The notes: generated from the sequence alone by a model not told the origin. 64,000 nucleotides of DNA from Hordeum vulgare subsp. vulgare (GCF_904849725.1 NC_058518.1:6778147-6842146), one strand, 5' to 3'; shown: positions 46,100 to 58,600, numbered from the stretch's first letter. Program-made: numbers and translations.

Positions 46100-49000
46100 A
46101 TGGATCCACATATCAGGAACCTCGAAGAGGAAGAACTTCTGAAAGATATAATCAAAGACGGCCCCGACGTTGAACCAGCTGAATCTCCGTCGTTATATCT
46201 AAACCAGGACGTTGGAATGGAGGTCGAGCGACACGAAGATGAAGCCGATGGGGCAGGAGATAGGTCCAATGACGGAGAAGGTGATAGCTCCACTGATGGA
46301 GAAGCCGGTGAAGAGGAGAAGTCCGGCGAGGTATACATATGAAGTTCGACAATCACTTGTAATATGTGAAAAATATTGGAGATAGCTCTATATTGTATAC
46401 ATACATTCATTTGACGAATGTTTCTCCCTCTTAGGCCTCCACATCGAGCAAAACTACGAAACGAGGCCCGACTAGAAAGTTGGATGCACGGACGCATTAC
46501 ACATTTGAGGTGATATTTCCTACGGGCGAACCCAAGCTTCCTAAGAATGCTGCTGACACATTCAAGAAGCAATGCGGAGTTCTCGTTAGGGATCACGTCC
46601 CGATCAGCGTTCGGGAGTGGAACAAGCGCAAAGGGGCAGCCGATAGTGACTATGTCGCCGAAAGGTACAAAGATAATCTTTGGAATGATCTCATGTCACA
46701 TTTCAACCTGCCAGAATGTGAGAATGAAGACGCCGCAGACAAACTGAGGGCCAAAGTCAAGCAGTGGACTCTGAAGAAGATGGCCGAACTGTTCCGTAGC
46801 TGGAAGAAGAAGCTATGGAAAAACTATCTGAAGACACAGAAAGTGCCAGTATTCGAGGGGTATCTAGCCAAGCAGGCGAATCACTGGAAGGCATTTCAAG
46901 AGTACAAGGAGTCAGAAGATGCCCAGGCATTATCAGAAAAGAACAAGATAAATGCCGACAAGAAGATATATCACCACAAGCTGGGGCCAGGGGGCTATGA
47001 GACTGCCATCCCAAAGTGGGATAAGAAAGAGCAAGATCTGATAGATAAAGGCGTCGTACCTGAACCACTCTATGATGAGTGGGAATTGAGAGCAAGAAAT
47101 TGGTTCCTTGCGCATGATGGGTCGTACGACGAAACAACAAGGGACCTCATATGCAATGACAATCTTAGGATACCCAGGGAGAACTGGAAAAGGATAGTGA
47201 AAGAAATTAAGGAGGGAAGAAGAAAGTTCACTGCAGATAGAGAGAAAGATTTTCTCACACTGGTCCTCGGGAATGACGAACATGGAGGACGAACGCGAGG
47301 CTTCGGTCCTTCTTACCCGTGGTGGCTTGGGTTTGCCAGAGACCAAGACACTTACAGAAGCCGAGAGAGAGCAAAGAAGCGGCAGCAGGATGAGGAGAAT
47401 GACAAGTTCAACCAGTTGCTTGCCAGGATTAACGAGCAACAGAAGCAGATTGATGAGCTTAGAGGAGTACCGCGCCAGGAAGATCCTGCACTTGATATTA
47501 CCGGCGCCCCATCTAAGCGGAAAAGCAGCGTGGCTGAATCTGAGGCCCCACCCGACGATGAACGAAGAATGATAGAGGGCGGTCCCGGCTACCCCGTGGA
47601 TGGAATCAAGGAGTCAACATCATGTGAACTCCATCAGAAATTCAAGAACATATCCATGAAGGTGGCCGTCGGACAAGCTTTACCTTCTGGCCCTGATGCA
47701 CGCTGGCATGGCCGTGAGATTCCAGCTGGCTTTGCTAAAGTCGGGGTGGATGAAATCATGACGGGGTTTAATGATATGGAGCTCGACATAGGAGGACCCA
47801 AAGATGAGAGGACACTCGGAGAAGTACTGGGTGGAGTCATCCTATGGGACAAGAACTACATCAAGCTTCCAGGCTCGGCCCCAAGGACAACACCGCCTCC
47901 GAGTCGTCGCAGGTCACCTACACCTCCATTACCTCCAAGCCCTCCACATGACGTCGGCCAGCACAACACGAGTCCATCTCGATCACCGCCGCCGGACTTG
48001 GGTCGTCCGTCTCCGCCGCCGCCCGCACATGATACTAAGCGGAAGCATGCCAGCAAGAACGCTTCGTCGATGATTTCTAAGGGACGGAGCTCCCCAAAGC
48101 GCAAATTGTCGCCCCTCCCAAAGGTACCTCATGCTAATCTTCCTATCAGACCTTATGATCGTACCCCCGAGGAAAACGCCAGGATAGCAAAGGAACAGCA
48201 TGAGGCGCAGATGAAAAGGAAGGAACCCGAGCCCCGCCCAAAATACACCGAGAAGGACATAGCATGGGCAAAAGACTTCATAACCACTCCATCACAGTAT
48301 GACTTACACCATAAGCCTGATGACTATACACGCACATTGCAGAAGGAAGTGAAAAAGAGCAGGTCACATGCAAGTGCAAGTGGGAGCAAATCAAGTTCAA
48401 CTACAAGCAAGAAAAAATTAGACGTTCCTCAGCTTGGACAACATGCCAAACAGTCGATCCCACCCCTCAAGTTGTTAACCGAGAATGTTCCCCCTCCGGT
48501 GCAGGGGCAAGCTTTTGAAAAAGCAAAGGAGTTGGCGGATGAATGTGCTATCTTGGTTGAAAATTTGCTGGCTTCCCAAGACGACAGGATACCCAAGGCT
48601 GTGGTAGCCCCTAAGCCACAGTTTGTCATGGGAGAGCCTTTGGTCAGCAAAGATGATCTCCCAACAAATATGCGTTACTTGCATAAATGGTACTTAAGTG
48701 AATCAAAGAATGGGAGAACGGTGATCGTGCTGAGTGTCCCACAGGAGTACTACAGCCGCTCCGAAGAAATCCATATTGACTTTGATGAACTCTTCCAAAT
48801 GTACAATGGCGACGCCCTTGACAAATCGCTTATGAGTTGCTATTGTCTATAAGTTTTTCAATTCGTTGTCTACATATAACTTGTTTAGTTATTTCAATTC
48901 ATTGTCTATATATAATTAACTTGTACTCTATTATGCAGAATGAAGATTCTGGAGTGTAAAAGTAAGAGCATCATAAATATTGGGTTTATTGATCCAGATA

Positions 49001-49176
49001 AAATACATATAGCGACGCTAACTAATTATCCCAAGGAGACGGAGGAAAACCTTCTAAGGTTTCTAAGAGATCAAAATTTCTGTGACCACATACTGTTTCC
49101 ATACAACTTCAGGTGAGGGTCTTTACTCTGTTGTGTCCATTCACTTATAAGTGTAATTGATAAGTTACTCACACAC

Positions 49177-49207
<31 letters not shown>

Positions 49208-49854
49208 TGTGCAACTTCCATTGGATTCTGTTGGACATTCAAATTGATAAGGGAAGAGTTGATGCCTTCGACCCATTATCGAGACCCTTGGAACAGTTCC
49301 AAAGCCTGCAGGACATGCTCCAAGGGTAATTTTAATCATTCTTGCGCTCTATCGGTCTCTTTCGATGATTTTCTGATATATCAATTAATGAAAAACTTAG
49401 CAAATCATTATCCTTGTCGGGCAGGGTTTGGAATCGGTTCAAGTGCGTGACTTCCGGTAACTTTCCTGAGAAGCTGACCTTTAGAGCGGCTCACGTAAGT
49501 AGTAGTATGATATACTTCTATTAATTTTTAATACATTTATGATGCTAGATTATTATTTTGATTATATATATTCCATTCTCGTAAAGTGTGACCAACAGCC
49601 ACGGGAACGCATCTATGCGGATACTATGTTTGCGAGACCATTCACACGTTTACCTGTGAGTTCAAGGAGCAAAGATTCGACGTAAGCAATGAACATTCAC
49701 ACCTCTATTTTTACCCGTCATTCTTTGTTATCATGATTGATATTCATATTCATCTCCTCTTCTTATATAGCACACGACCATGAGGACGAAGGTCCTACCA
49801 GAGAAACGCGCGATTGCTGTTGCAGAGGAGCTTGCGGGATTTCTGAGAACTTAA
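46100..49854 (+). pseudogene. CACTA C gene: Transposase_24-like / DUF8039-like / Ulp1 protease protein, 3' exons decayed
   Basis: Exon 1 46100-46330 (acidic, MDPHIRNLEEEELL) and exon 2 46435-48848 give a continuous frame of 882 codons that stops at 48850-48852. Exon 2 has a Transposase_24-like region (CGVLVRDHVPISVREW, LKKMAELFRSWKKKL, HHKLGPGGY), a coiled coil near 47390-47460, a DUF8039-like domain near 47580-47870 and Pro/Ser-rich basic linkers. Exons 48939-49112, 49215-49325, 49425-49494, 49587-49681 and 49771-49854 encode an Ulp1/C48 domain (FHWILL, then LCGYYVCE). The donor after exon 2 is AT instead of GT (48849-48850), and the acceptor before the FHWILL exon is AA instead of AG (49213-49214). 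One base seems missing before the Cys motif (near 49605). So the first 882 residues could be made but not the protease. Confidence 0.82.
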
Positions 49855-50379
49855 GCTATATAAGACAAAAGACGATTTAGTGTAGCTAAGGGCCATTACT
49901 GATGTTCGTCCATGTAATCGAATAGACGGGCTCTAGTACCGATAATTCAGATCTCCATATAATTGTATATATATGATCGCTTGTAAGATAAGTTAATCTT
50001 ATATATATATATATGCATAATTATTTCTATTTTAAATTATATGAAAACTAATTCCCGAACACAAAACGAGGCATCACGTTAATCTCCTGAACACCTAAAC
50101 CCTAAAACCCTAAAACCCAAAAATAATTTCATCCAAAAAAAAAACCCAAAAGCCAGCAAAATCTGAAAATCTTTAGTCCCGGACCGTGTAACGAACCGGG
50201 ACTAAAGGGCCTGCCCCTGGGGCGCTACGAGGCGCCCACGTGGAGCACCTTTAGTCCCGGCTTGTAAGAGGGCCGGGACGAAAATGTTAGGCTTTTAGTC
50301 CCGCCCCTTTAATCCCGGTTGGAGAACCGGGACTAAAGCCCCTTACGGGCCGGGGCTATAGGCCCTGTCTCCACTAGTG
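49855..50379. repeat. 3' untranslated and right subterminal repeats of CACTA C
   Basis: AT-rich 3' sequence, then hairpin pairs ('TTTAGTCCCGGACCGTGTAA', 'GAACCGGGACTAAAG', 'TTTAGTCCCGGCTTGTAAGA') and the terminal repeat ending CCACTAGTG. Confidence 0.85.
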
Positions 50380-51493
50380 CTTGGTAATCCACAGGAGGAT
50401 TCTACTCCCTTGGGAGGCCTTGGCAATCCGAAGGGATTCCTCTACATTTAGGAGGCCTTGATCCTACTAAGAGGAGATATGATGAGAAAAGCTCTGACAA
50501 GATCTATTTTATGCTTTGCTAACCCTAGAGTGGTGGTGGGAGCAAAGTATATATAGTCTCCCACGATGGGGTAAGTGATATGGAGGGATACATGCGCCTT
50601 GTTGTAAATCAGCTTGAGGGGCAGCACATCAGGACAATATGGTCGGGTTTGACAGGACAATCTGGTCGATCCAGAAGGTTGAGACGGTCGTACAGGCACT
50701 CACCATACTGTTCAGTCGGCCGGAAGGACTATCCGGTAATGCAACTTTTGCATGTGTTTTCTTCCTTCCCTTCTTTCGTTGTCGCTTCCACACTTCCCTC
50801 ACGGATAGAATAGTTGTACTCTTTTGCTTGACCATCTCCGTTGTTTGTTCTTCACTTGGCTCAAGCCGAAGGGTGCAACCTAAGTAGTATATCATTCATG
50901 AGAGAATCAAATAGACACACATAGATGATATAATTCACCTTATATTTGATATGCATGCACCTTGAAAGTGGAGCCAAGGCCGTGGTGAGGACCCTATGAT
51001 GCTCTGTATCACCCTGGTTGCTAATCAAAAGGGGTCAAGGCCATGATTATTCAGACCGTTTGGGAAATCTGGCTGGGTCGTAGTAGATAGATCTTCAAGA
51101 GTCATCCTCCCTTTCTCCCTAAATAATTGTCCCAAATTTAGTACTAAGTTAGTACAAATTTACTACGAAAGCAGCGACACTTATTTTGAGACGGGGGAAT
51201 ACTCATTTAGGGTGATTGAAACTACGGTATTCTTTACAATTTTATACATAAACAAATTGAATTAATAAGCAAATGCCATGCGAGTCAACATGGCGGTACT
51301 AGTGCAACACATATTTACTTCCTGAAAACAATCTGTTTAGGGAGTGTTTAATTGAATCCAACAAGTTATGACTAGTTTGTCCCCTAAAATCTGACAATTT
51401 TTTTGTTGCATTTGGGCTAATAAACAGCTTATGACATTACCTTGTGTACTTCAAAACGAAGTGGAAGTATTGCAAATGTACCATCTGCTTGCG
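50380..51493. other. Unassigned sequence; continuation of the 39520-39933 target
   Basis: Removing CACTA C joins 39933 to 50383. The joined sequence (with '...GGAGGATTCTACTCCC', '...GAAGGGATTCCTCTAC') looks like repeat DNA I cannot name. A TATA-like CAAAGTATATATAG lies at 50543. No gene recognised. Confidence 0.35.
51105..51201. mobile_element. Diverged Stowaway-like MITE
   Basis: CTCCCTTTCTCCCTAAATAA at the left and CTTATTTTGAGACGGGGGAA at the right frame the 'TTAGTACTAAGTTAGTACAA' middle typical of Triticeae Stowaways. The ends are mutated compared with 13399-13501. Confidence 0.6.
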
Positions 51494-53546
51494 ATGTCTG
51501 CATCCACCCTTGTTTTGTTTTTACAAGCTCTGCGGTCTGCAGTTATAACGGGATTCAGGCAGAGGCGGAGGACGAAAAAAAATTAAGGTGTGGCGAAGTC
51601 TTAAGAAAAGAATTCTTTTAATGCAAATCGAAAGAGTCAATACACATTACAAATAAAAACCAAATACAATAAAAATGTAAACATGTTTAAATAAAAAACA
51701 ACTTAAAACATACCGATAATGAAGCTTTCAATGACGTCTAGAAGACCCAGGTAATGTCAATGCTCTACCCTCATTCTGAAAATCTTACTTAATTTTATCA
51801 AGTTCAATACTTTTGAAGATCTCTCGCTCAATACTCTCTCTGTCACGGTTTAGAGGGCACGCTTGAAAAATCACTGGGATCGAGGTAGTCACCGATTGGT
51901 TGTGAGATATAGCAGGTGTAGATGCTAATGCGCCTAATCAACTGAGAAAATACTAGTACTAATGCTTGAGCAGTAAATTGGGATGAAACATGCATGAGTA
52001 GTACCAGTACTAATTAATAAGAATAATTGCTTTCGCATCTTTAACCTTGTTTATTTTAAAAACGCACGCAAGTTTAACCGTGTCTTCTGAACCGTGACGG
52101 AGGAAATATAACAAACCATCAAGTCATTAAGTCATCCAGCGATGTGGTGGGCACGGGGCAGGTACGCACCAGGTATCCAGGCTGGCCTCTTTTGGTTGTG
52201 TTAATTGAGACATTGAGTCATTAGTTATTAGCACTACTAGTATTAATTTTTTTTTCTCCAAATCAAGGTATGGCAAGTGCCATACCTTGCCCACCGGGGA
52301 GCTCCGTCAGTGGATTCAGGAATACACTTCTGATAAGCTGTGTGGAGGATTTTGGTGTGCTCATTTTTGTTTTGGTGTTGGTGCTTCAATTAGTGTTGAG
52401 GTACTTGAGGAGTATATTTCGCGGTGTTTGGACTTGCAATGCAACTGCTGATATGGTGTCGCAACATTATGCCCTCTTACTACTAATCAACAGAAGGTAC
52501 ATCAGAGTTGCTATCGTACCGGTTATCATCCTTGTCTTCATAGGTGCACTTGCCAACAAATTTAAGGAGAATCCTAGTATTCAGTACAACAGCAGTGAAG
52601 AGGTTCCATCTGAAAACGACATTAAGAGTGCCCAGGACCGGAGAAAAATGGCAATGATTCCTTTTTGTTTGCAGTTATCATTCGTGATATGGACTCAACT
52701 CAGTGGACAACAAGGCGGTACTTTTGTTCTCTCTCAGTTCCCTCTATTCATCAATTCGTCTCTAGGCACAGTAGCAGTGATGGTAGCTGCACCGCCTATT
52801 GGAGGCAGTTCTGGTGTGGTAAAGGTTCTACCGGCGCTGCATAAGTCATGTCTTATACTGCTACTAATAACAACTTGGACAATCGTCACAGAATGGTTAT
52901 GGGAGGGCATCATACTTGTCTGCATGCCAGAGTTTGTGGCACTGCTTCTATGTTCACTAATCTCTTTGGCCATGCTAGTCGCACAATGAGCGTCAATAAT
53001 GCCACATGGCGCATATTAGGAGTACTCATTCCTAATTCACTCGCGGTACTTCTGTCATTTGGGTATGACCACAAAATATTGGCTTCATGGTACAGAAGCG
53101 GGCTTGACATCTCTAGTTCTTCGTGTGCTCTATCCTACTTGCACATGTGGATGCTATGTCAATGGCCTGGACGGACATCCGACTCGAATGCACCAATCAA
53201 ACCGTTGAAATTTTCCGTGGAAGTTTGCTTTCATTCAACACTTATGTTGGCTGCATGCTCAATTTTCCATGGAATAATTGTGGTAACCATGTCTCCCAGT
53301 CAAATTCTGAAGGAAGCCATGTATATTATGTATGCATTAATGATAGTATTTGGAATGGGTGGATTATATCTTTCTCGGGGGACTAACACTATTGGACAGT
53401 ACAACATTTTTTGGATTATGCTGAGACCGATCATAGTACAATACTTCGATCTTATTCATGTTATGGCAATCCGGGGATTCCGATTCTTTGAAAAGCAAAC
53501 TAGGATCCCTTGTACTGAGATTTCTTTGGAGAAAAGGGATGTGTAA
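51494..53546 (+). pseudogene. Second multi-pass membrane protein gene, split by a hAT element and frameshifted
   Basis: ATG 51494 opens MSASTLVLFLQALRSAVITGF and reaches a hAT element inserted at 51560-52312. With the element and one target copy set aside the same frame continues at 52321 (NTLLISCVEDFGVLIFVLVLV) to a stop at 52989. A frame shifted by one base takes over around 52950-52990 and runs to 53546 (ending LEKRDV). Hydrophobic spans include VAIVPVIILVFIGAL, SCLILLLITTWTIV, VALLLCSLISLAMLV and YIMYALMIVFGMGGLYL. Family not recognised and not evidently homologous to the 31511-33511 gene. An unseen intron instead of a frameshift near 52970 cannot be excluded. Confidence 0.6.
51560..52312. 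mobile_element. Non-autonomous hAT-like element, 753 bp, TSD GATTCAGG
   Basis: Starts CAGAGGCGGAGGACG and ends (minus) CACTGACGGAGCTCC, with GATTCAGG at 51552-51559 and 52313-52320. No transposase inside. The perfect 8-bp duplication and restored reading frame across it support the boundaries. Confidence 0.85.
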
Positions 53547-55640
53547 GCCATACTCCCATCCAAAGGCCCTATGATCACTTTTATTCATATTGGGCGTATT
53601 GGCCCAGGGATTACCTTAATCATTTACTTCTTGCATCACAATCTATCTTTAGAAAAAGAAATTATTGTAAGTCCAGTCTTCAGTATACATCTAAGTTTGG
53701 AGGTAAACTATATCCCAATAAAGTGAACATGTGACATGTGTTGGCACAGATGTGTAGATTGTTGCATGTAAAAAAACAATGCAATAGACTCTGCTTCGTT
53801 CGATTTCATCATTTTCTTATTGTCAATTGCTACTTTTTTAGCTTTGTACTATTTTCTTGACTGCCTAGGCGGATTATATTGTGTTAATAAACAAGGGATA
53901 TACTCATATTGTGGAAGTATTGGCAGGTAACTCTTTCATTTATTTTAGAAATGTAAAGAAAAGGAAACCTAGATGTTATGCTCCTATGAAAGGAGACAAG
54001 CTCAATTTTAAATGGTAGGAATATTGTATCCTAGGAGCCATTGTAGTACAACTCAGAATTTTGATGGGTCCAACCTACATCATGACTGTCCAGGGTGACC
54101 GGGGAAGCACAATATAACCCACACCCCTTCTTAGTACCCTCTCCCCTCGTTGGCCCGAGCGGCAATCGTCGTGGAAGCCTGCGCGCCACTGGTGAAGGAT
54201 GTGTCAGGTGGTGTCTCACCCAAGATGTGGCTGTGTGGAGGGACAATGCACGACAGACTCGAGAAGAGGTGCAACTAGTTTGAGACGAAGGATCTTAAAG
54301 TAGTGGCTCCAGACATGACCGCGGTGTCTGAGGCGGAGGTTCACCGGTTCGTCATAGGAGGGGCATGCGGCTAGAGCTTTCTACGCCATCGACGACGCTA
54401 GGTGCAGGGGAACTGCAGCCCTTTGGGTTATGATCATCGAAAGCCAGTGCGACGGCTCCAGATGATGGTCATGGAACTGACCTCACATTCGGTGGTGAGC
54501 TAAGCGGGTGCTGGATGGGAGTTAAGGTTTATGATGCCAGCGTATTTGCATTGTTATCTTGTTGAAGGTATCGTTGCTGCAGCTCCAGTCTCTTACATTG
54601 TATGCAAGGTAAGAGATTTATCTTTGTATTTTTTTTGGAAAGATCGAGCGCCTGAACCCAATATCGAACATGCCAGGACCAATGAGGGAATTGTGGACCT
54701 CCATATTAAATATTTATTACCTTCTTGCCTTTTTCAATTTTCTACAGATTACATGAACTATGTTTGTTCAAGTGTCTACAGACTACAAGAAGTAAGTTTC
54801 TTATATCGTATTCGAAGTGTCTACATACCGTGCCATACATATAGGTGTTCGTGGACGCGGTCATATTATATTTATTGACACTCATACAGAGAGCCAGACA
54901 TGCTACCTTCTCAAATCAAATGTGTTCATTCAAATGTCAAGAAATTCGTTAACAAAATGTGTCCTACAATACTCGACCATCTTCGTCGTCATACGTAGCA
55001 GCTAGTCTTGCGAAAATATTTTAGAAATCGGGCACTATATCAATTTGAAAATCAAACCTTCAATGAAATTTATTAGCTACAAATTTAATTACATGTGCAA
55101 TTAATTAGGTCCACTTAAATAGGATTGAGAAAGAAGAAGATGAGGCGTCGATGGCGACCACACTAATGTTGACGCGGTGCTGGTTGGCGCCAATGAAACG
55201 GATTAACGAATAGGCTAGGAGTAGAAGATGTAGGGTAAAACGAATAAAAGAAGAACGATAATTATACATTCTAGGAATGATTGGTATGGGGGATGGAGGT
55301 GAAACTTATTGATGACTATACGAATACATTCATGTTGCCGTCACTTCCAATATCGGTGTGTGTTTCCAATGTCGGTGACGATAATTACTTGTTGTTGTCA
55401 ATATTATGTGTTATTTTAACCCACTCTATTATATTTTTAACATGAATTTTTTTATCTTTGTTGCAATGCACGACGAAGATGAGGTGGACATCTTTGATTT
55501 TAAAGGAGGTGCCTCAGCGAGAAATGTGTCGTTAAGGCGAAAACCTGGGCGCGAGGGGGAGGTTTTGACAGAGAAAGGGCATGCACGTCATGGGATGGTG
55601 GTTTTGTGTTGAATTCGGATGATAGAGATAAGATGTCACA
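53547..55640. other. Unassigned intergenic sequence
   Basis: No convincing gene. 54040-54500 is more GC-rich with fragmentary frames that may be old gene or transposon debris. The last part, up to 55672, probably belongs to a Helitron-like element. Confidence 0.35.
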
Positions 55641-55672
55641 TAGCCCGTAGCAACGCACAGGTGTTCTGCTAG
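55641..55672 (+). mobile_element. Helitron-like 3' terminus
   Basis: The sequence 'AGCCCGTAGCAACGCACAGG' followed by TGTTCTGCTAG, then T: a GC-rich subterminal palindrome remnant and CTAG end on the plus strand. It resembles the ends at 15157 and 38006. The hairpin stem is imperfect. Confidence 0.45.
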
Positions 55673-57279
55673 TTATCCTTTAGGAAAGACCATCATGACT
55701 TTAGATGGATAAGTCGACCAAACATTATGAGTGTTTATTTATGTCATAATAATAATAAGCATAATGAAACTATATTATTGGAAACTTTGATAGCCTTTTT
55801 TTAAACAATAATGAACAAAACGTCGATAGCCCTTTGACATACGTTTTCCGGTCATTCTTTGGTTAAGAGCAATCGTGGTATCTGTTCTTATCAGTTTATC
55901 TTTTGATATGTGGGCTATGCATGAGTATATTGTACTATAATTTATTCCATGCATCCATTATCCTAACCGTGATGTCTGGTGAGTGACAAGCTTCCTTCAT
56001 CACTAGAGCTTTTTGATTAACATGACATTTTTTGAACAAAGGGAATATTTTAATATCAGTTACACTCTGTCTTTGCCCCAACAAGATTAGTACCTACTCA
56101 AGACATAAAAAATGCACACAACTAAATTATTACAAGAGCAAATGAAAGAACCAAAAGCGAAGCTCCAAAAACAATAGCAACAACAATCAATGGTCACAAT
56201 CCCATGTAACAAGATATATACTCTAGCAATGGTGCCTCAAGTAAAGGAACGACATACATGTGTCGTTGTCACTGGAGCAACAATTGAAGGCAAATCATGG
56301 GTTTCACCCTGGCAGACTAGTCTGAGTAAACTCCATTCAATGCTTTTGACAAGGAAACGCCATGTCAACTACGCAATTGGCACATACAAATAATGAATGC
56401 TAGACATAGAATTTTCACCCCCGAAACTCAAGCTCCAACACAAAAAGAATCACCTAGACGACATCACCCCGTCCTGCCACTACCTGCTGATCCATCACCA
56501 CACAACCAAGCAGACGCATAGTCTTGGTGGACCTAGCCACAAAATTAGAACTATGCTGACGTATCACATTCCACTAAGCAGCCCTTGGGGGTGCCCGACA
56601 TCTCCACCGACCCCATGCCATGGGGAGTTAGGACCGCCCAGACAAAAAATTAGGCCAATCACATTCACCACCTCGGTCAAGGGTGGAACCCATGCATCAA
56701 GCATAAGTTGAGTCGCCTGATCTACTGTCTCATGCATGAGGGTCATACCTAGCAATCCAAACATCCTTGTTGAGTCACAGACGTCCAATCATTGGATCGC
56801 GCTGTCAGGAAGCTCCGATACAAAGGCTAAAACTCGTCGACCTTACGGTTTGAAGAGAAGGCTAGCAGCCTATTGTTGTGTTTTTTTAAAATTGTTTGGA
56901 TTGGTCACCACATATGTCACTCCCCATGACTGATGTGGGTTGCAACCGGATGTTTCTCAGTTTGCAACTGAGGAAAGGTTCCTTGACTGTCTGATTTGCC
57001 TCGTGATTCATGTTGATTAGGAGTTGCAACTAGTCACTCCCCTAAACATAACCTTAGTGGACAAGAAAGAATCTTAATTAACCTATCTTTTGACAAGAAA
57101 AAGCAATCCCTTTTTTGGGGCAAAAAAACTTAATTTTTTTTGAGACATTAAAAGTACTTAACCGTGCTTGCATTTTTTAGGAAGTGATAACGGTTTTGTT
57201 ATCGAAACACATTATGGAAGGGAGATGCACCTGCTAGGCCGAGTTTGCAAAAGCATATGCTGGTTTCGCCTCTCCTAAA
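55673..57279. other. Unassigned sequence with repeat-like pieces
   Basis: 55690-55790 ('AACATTATGAGT...TTATGTCATAATAA') is homologous to 63345-63440, so both flank regions carry the same repeat. 56180-56870 resembles a dispersed grass repeat (interrupted 'ACCCTAGCAATGGTGCC.C' type phrases) but no intact frame was recognised. Confidence 0.35.
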
Positions 57280-57424
57280 TTGCAGCACTCAAAATTCTGG
57301 TGGGGGGCAACAAACAGCGAGCGGAAAGTGCATTCGATTGCGTGGGACAAAATATGCATGTCAAAGCGAGATGGTGGAATTGGCTTTAGGGACCCGAAAG
57401 CTTTCAATCAGGCTTTCTTAGCCA
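57280..57424 (+). pseudogene. LINE (non-LTR retrotransposon) reverse transcriptase C-terminal fragment
   Basis: The translation has SKFWWGATNSERKVHSIAWD and then KICMSKRDGGIGFRDPKAFN with QAFLAKLR, the conserved stretch after the thumb of plant L1-type reverse transcriptases. It breaks at about 57424 into GC-rich DNA. Sequence on to 59080 may be more of the LINE, including its 3' tail. Confidence 0.75.
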
Positions 57425-57954
57425 AGCTCCGGCTCTGCCCGCCACACCACCGTGTTGCCCGACAGAGCTCCACACTCCGACCCGAGCCGCCGGCCCGCGC
57501 CAGCACCGCCCGACCAGGAGGACCACGAGGCCTTGCCGCCACCAGCGACGATCGGGCTTCGCCCGACCGCGTGCTCGTGGGGTGGCGAGGGAGGAGGGGG
57601 AGGGGAGGAGGGTGGAGTCCGATGGGATTTAGGGTTCCCCCCATTTGCCTCGCGGGGGTGACTCGGGAGGGGAGGGGGCGTTCTTCTTGCAAATTTCAAG
57701 ACATATCGTCAAGGCAACATCACTCTGTTCTGTAGTGAGACTTCATGCGAGCATGGCATGAAGCTTCACTTTTGGTCAGCCTCATGGGACAATGTCTACA
57801 TATAGATTTTCATGGTATTGATAGAGATGGAAAAACATGGTGGTTGCGAGCGGAGGATTGTTGTATTGGTGGAGATGAAGAATTTTGGCACATGTTCTTC
57901 CTGTGTGTCGGGTGTTGATGACTTGCAGTAGCGACCTTGGCAAGCAGGGGGGTG
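57425..57954. other. GC-rich segment and possible LINE tail
   Basis: 57430-57680 is GC-rich and low complexity with frames on both strands. 57720-57954 resembles non-coding LINE 3' sequence. No gene. Confidence 0.35.
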
Positions 57955-58074
57955 TGTAACACCCCGGACACACCCGCTGGTGGCCGTTACTCCTGGCAGG
58001 ATCTAGACTGGCCCCACATATCAATACTAGTCTTTTCTGCGCACTTTGTCCTCACTCATGCGCACCCAGGATCA

Positions 58075-58140
58075 ACTTCCCGGTCGGTCACCCATCCTAG
58101 AACTACTCCAAGCTGAGCATGCTTAACCTGAGAGTTCTGT
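58075..58140 (-). other. 5S rRNA-like segment in Cassandra 3' LTR
   Basis: The minus strand contains AGAACTCTCAGGTTAAGC and TAGGATGGGTGACC, close to the 5S rRNA phrases 'AGAACTCCGAAGTTAAGC' and 'TAGGATGGGTGACC'. It is part of the retroelement and not a functional 5S gene. Confidence 0.85.
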
Positions 58141-58534
58141 TCGAATGGGCTCCCGGAAAAGAAGGAATTCCTTATTGATATGAGTAGTCTATCAACCCTA
58201 ATAAGCCAGGCTATCACATACACCACCACTCAGAGGAACTGACGTCCTCGTCGGGCCACAGGAGCGTTCCCTCTTGGCACAAACGTCTGTGCATCCAGTC
58301 CAGTACATGTGCCATGCCGTGTGCCACGACGGGTCACAAACGTCATGAACAACATGACTGCGCACCTTTCCGCAAACATCCGTGTAACCGCGAGGGTCGG
58401 CTCTGATACCAAACTTGTAACGCCTCGGACACACCTGCCGGCGGTCGTTACTCCCGGCGGGATCTAGACTGGCCCCACATATCAATACTAGTCTTTTCTG
58501 CGCACTTTGTCCTCACTCATGCGCACCCGGGATC

Positions 58535-58600
58535 AACTTCCCGGTCGGTCACCCATCCTAGAACTACTCCAAGATGAGCACGCTTAACCTGAGAGTTCTG
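58535..58600 (-). other. 5S rRNA-like segment in Cassandra 5' LTR
   Basis: The second LTR copy. It has GGTTAAGCGTGCTC, closer to genuine 5S than the other LTR. It could act as an internal pol III promoter. Confidence 0.85.

Larger units (their letters stand above)
39934..50379 (+). mobile_element. Complete CACTA transposon C (10.4 kb), TSD CTT
   Basis: The left end CACTAGTAGAAAAC starts at 39934. The right end, read on the minus strand, is CACTAGTGGAGAC (two A-to-G changes). CTT lies on both sides (39931-39933, 50380-50382). Subterminal hairpin repeats occupy 39960-40520 and 50170-50370. Contents in order: exonuclease gene, two 337-bp repeats, 164-bp AT-rich repeats, internal hairpin/promoter block, a C-rich exon-like segment, a 107-residue frame, and the Transposase_24/Ulp1 gene. 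No TNP2 transposase. Same family as B by ends and gene content. Confidence 0.92.

Noticed and set aside
57408..57699. Pro/Arg-rich frames on both strands after the LINE fragment
   Set aside because: GC-rich low complexity without domains.
58075..58600. Two 5S rRNA genes
   Set aside because: The 5S-like segments are inside Cassandra LTRs, incomplete and diverged from genuine 5S.
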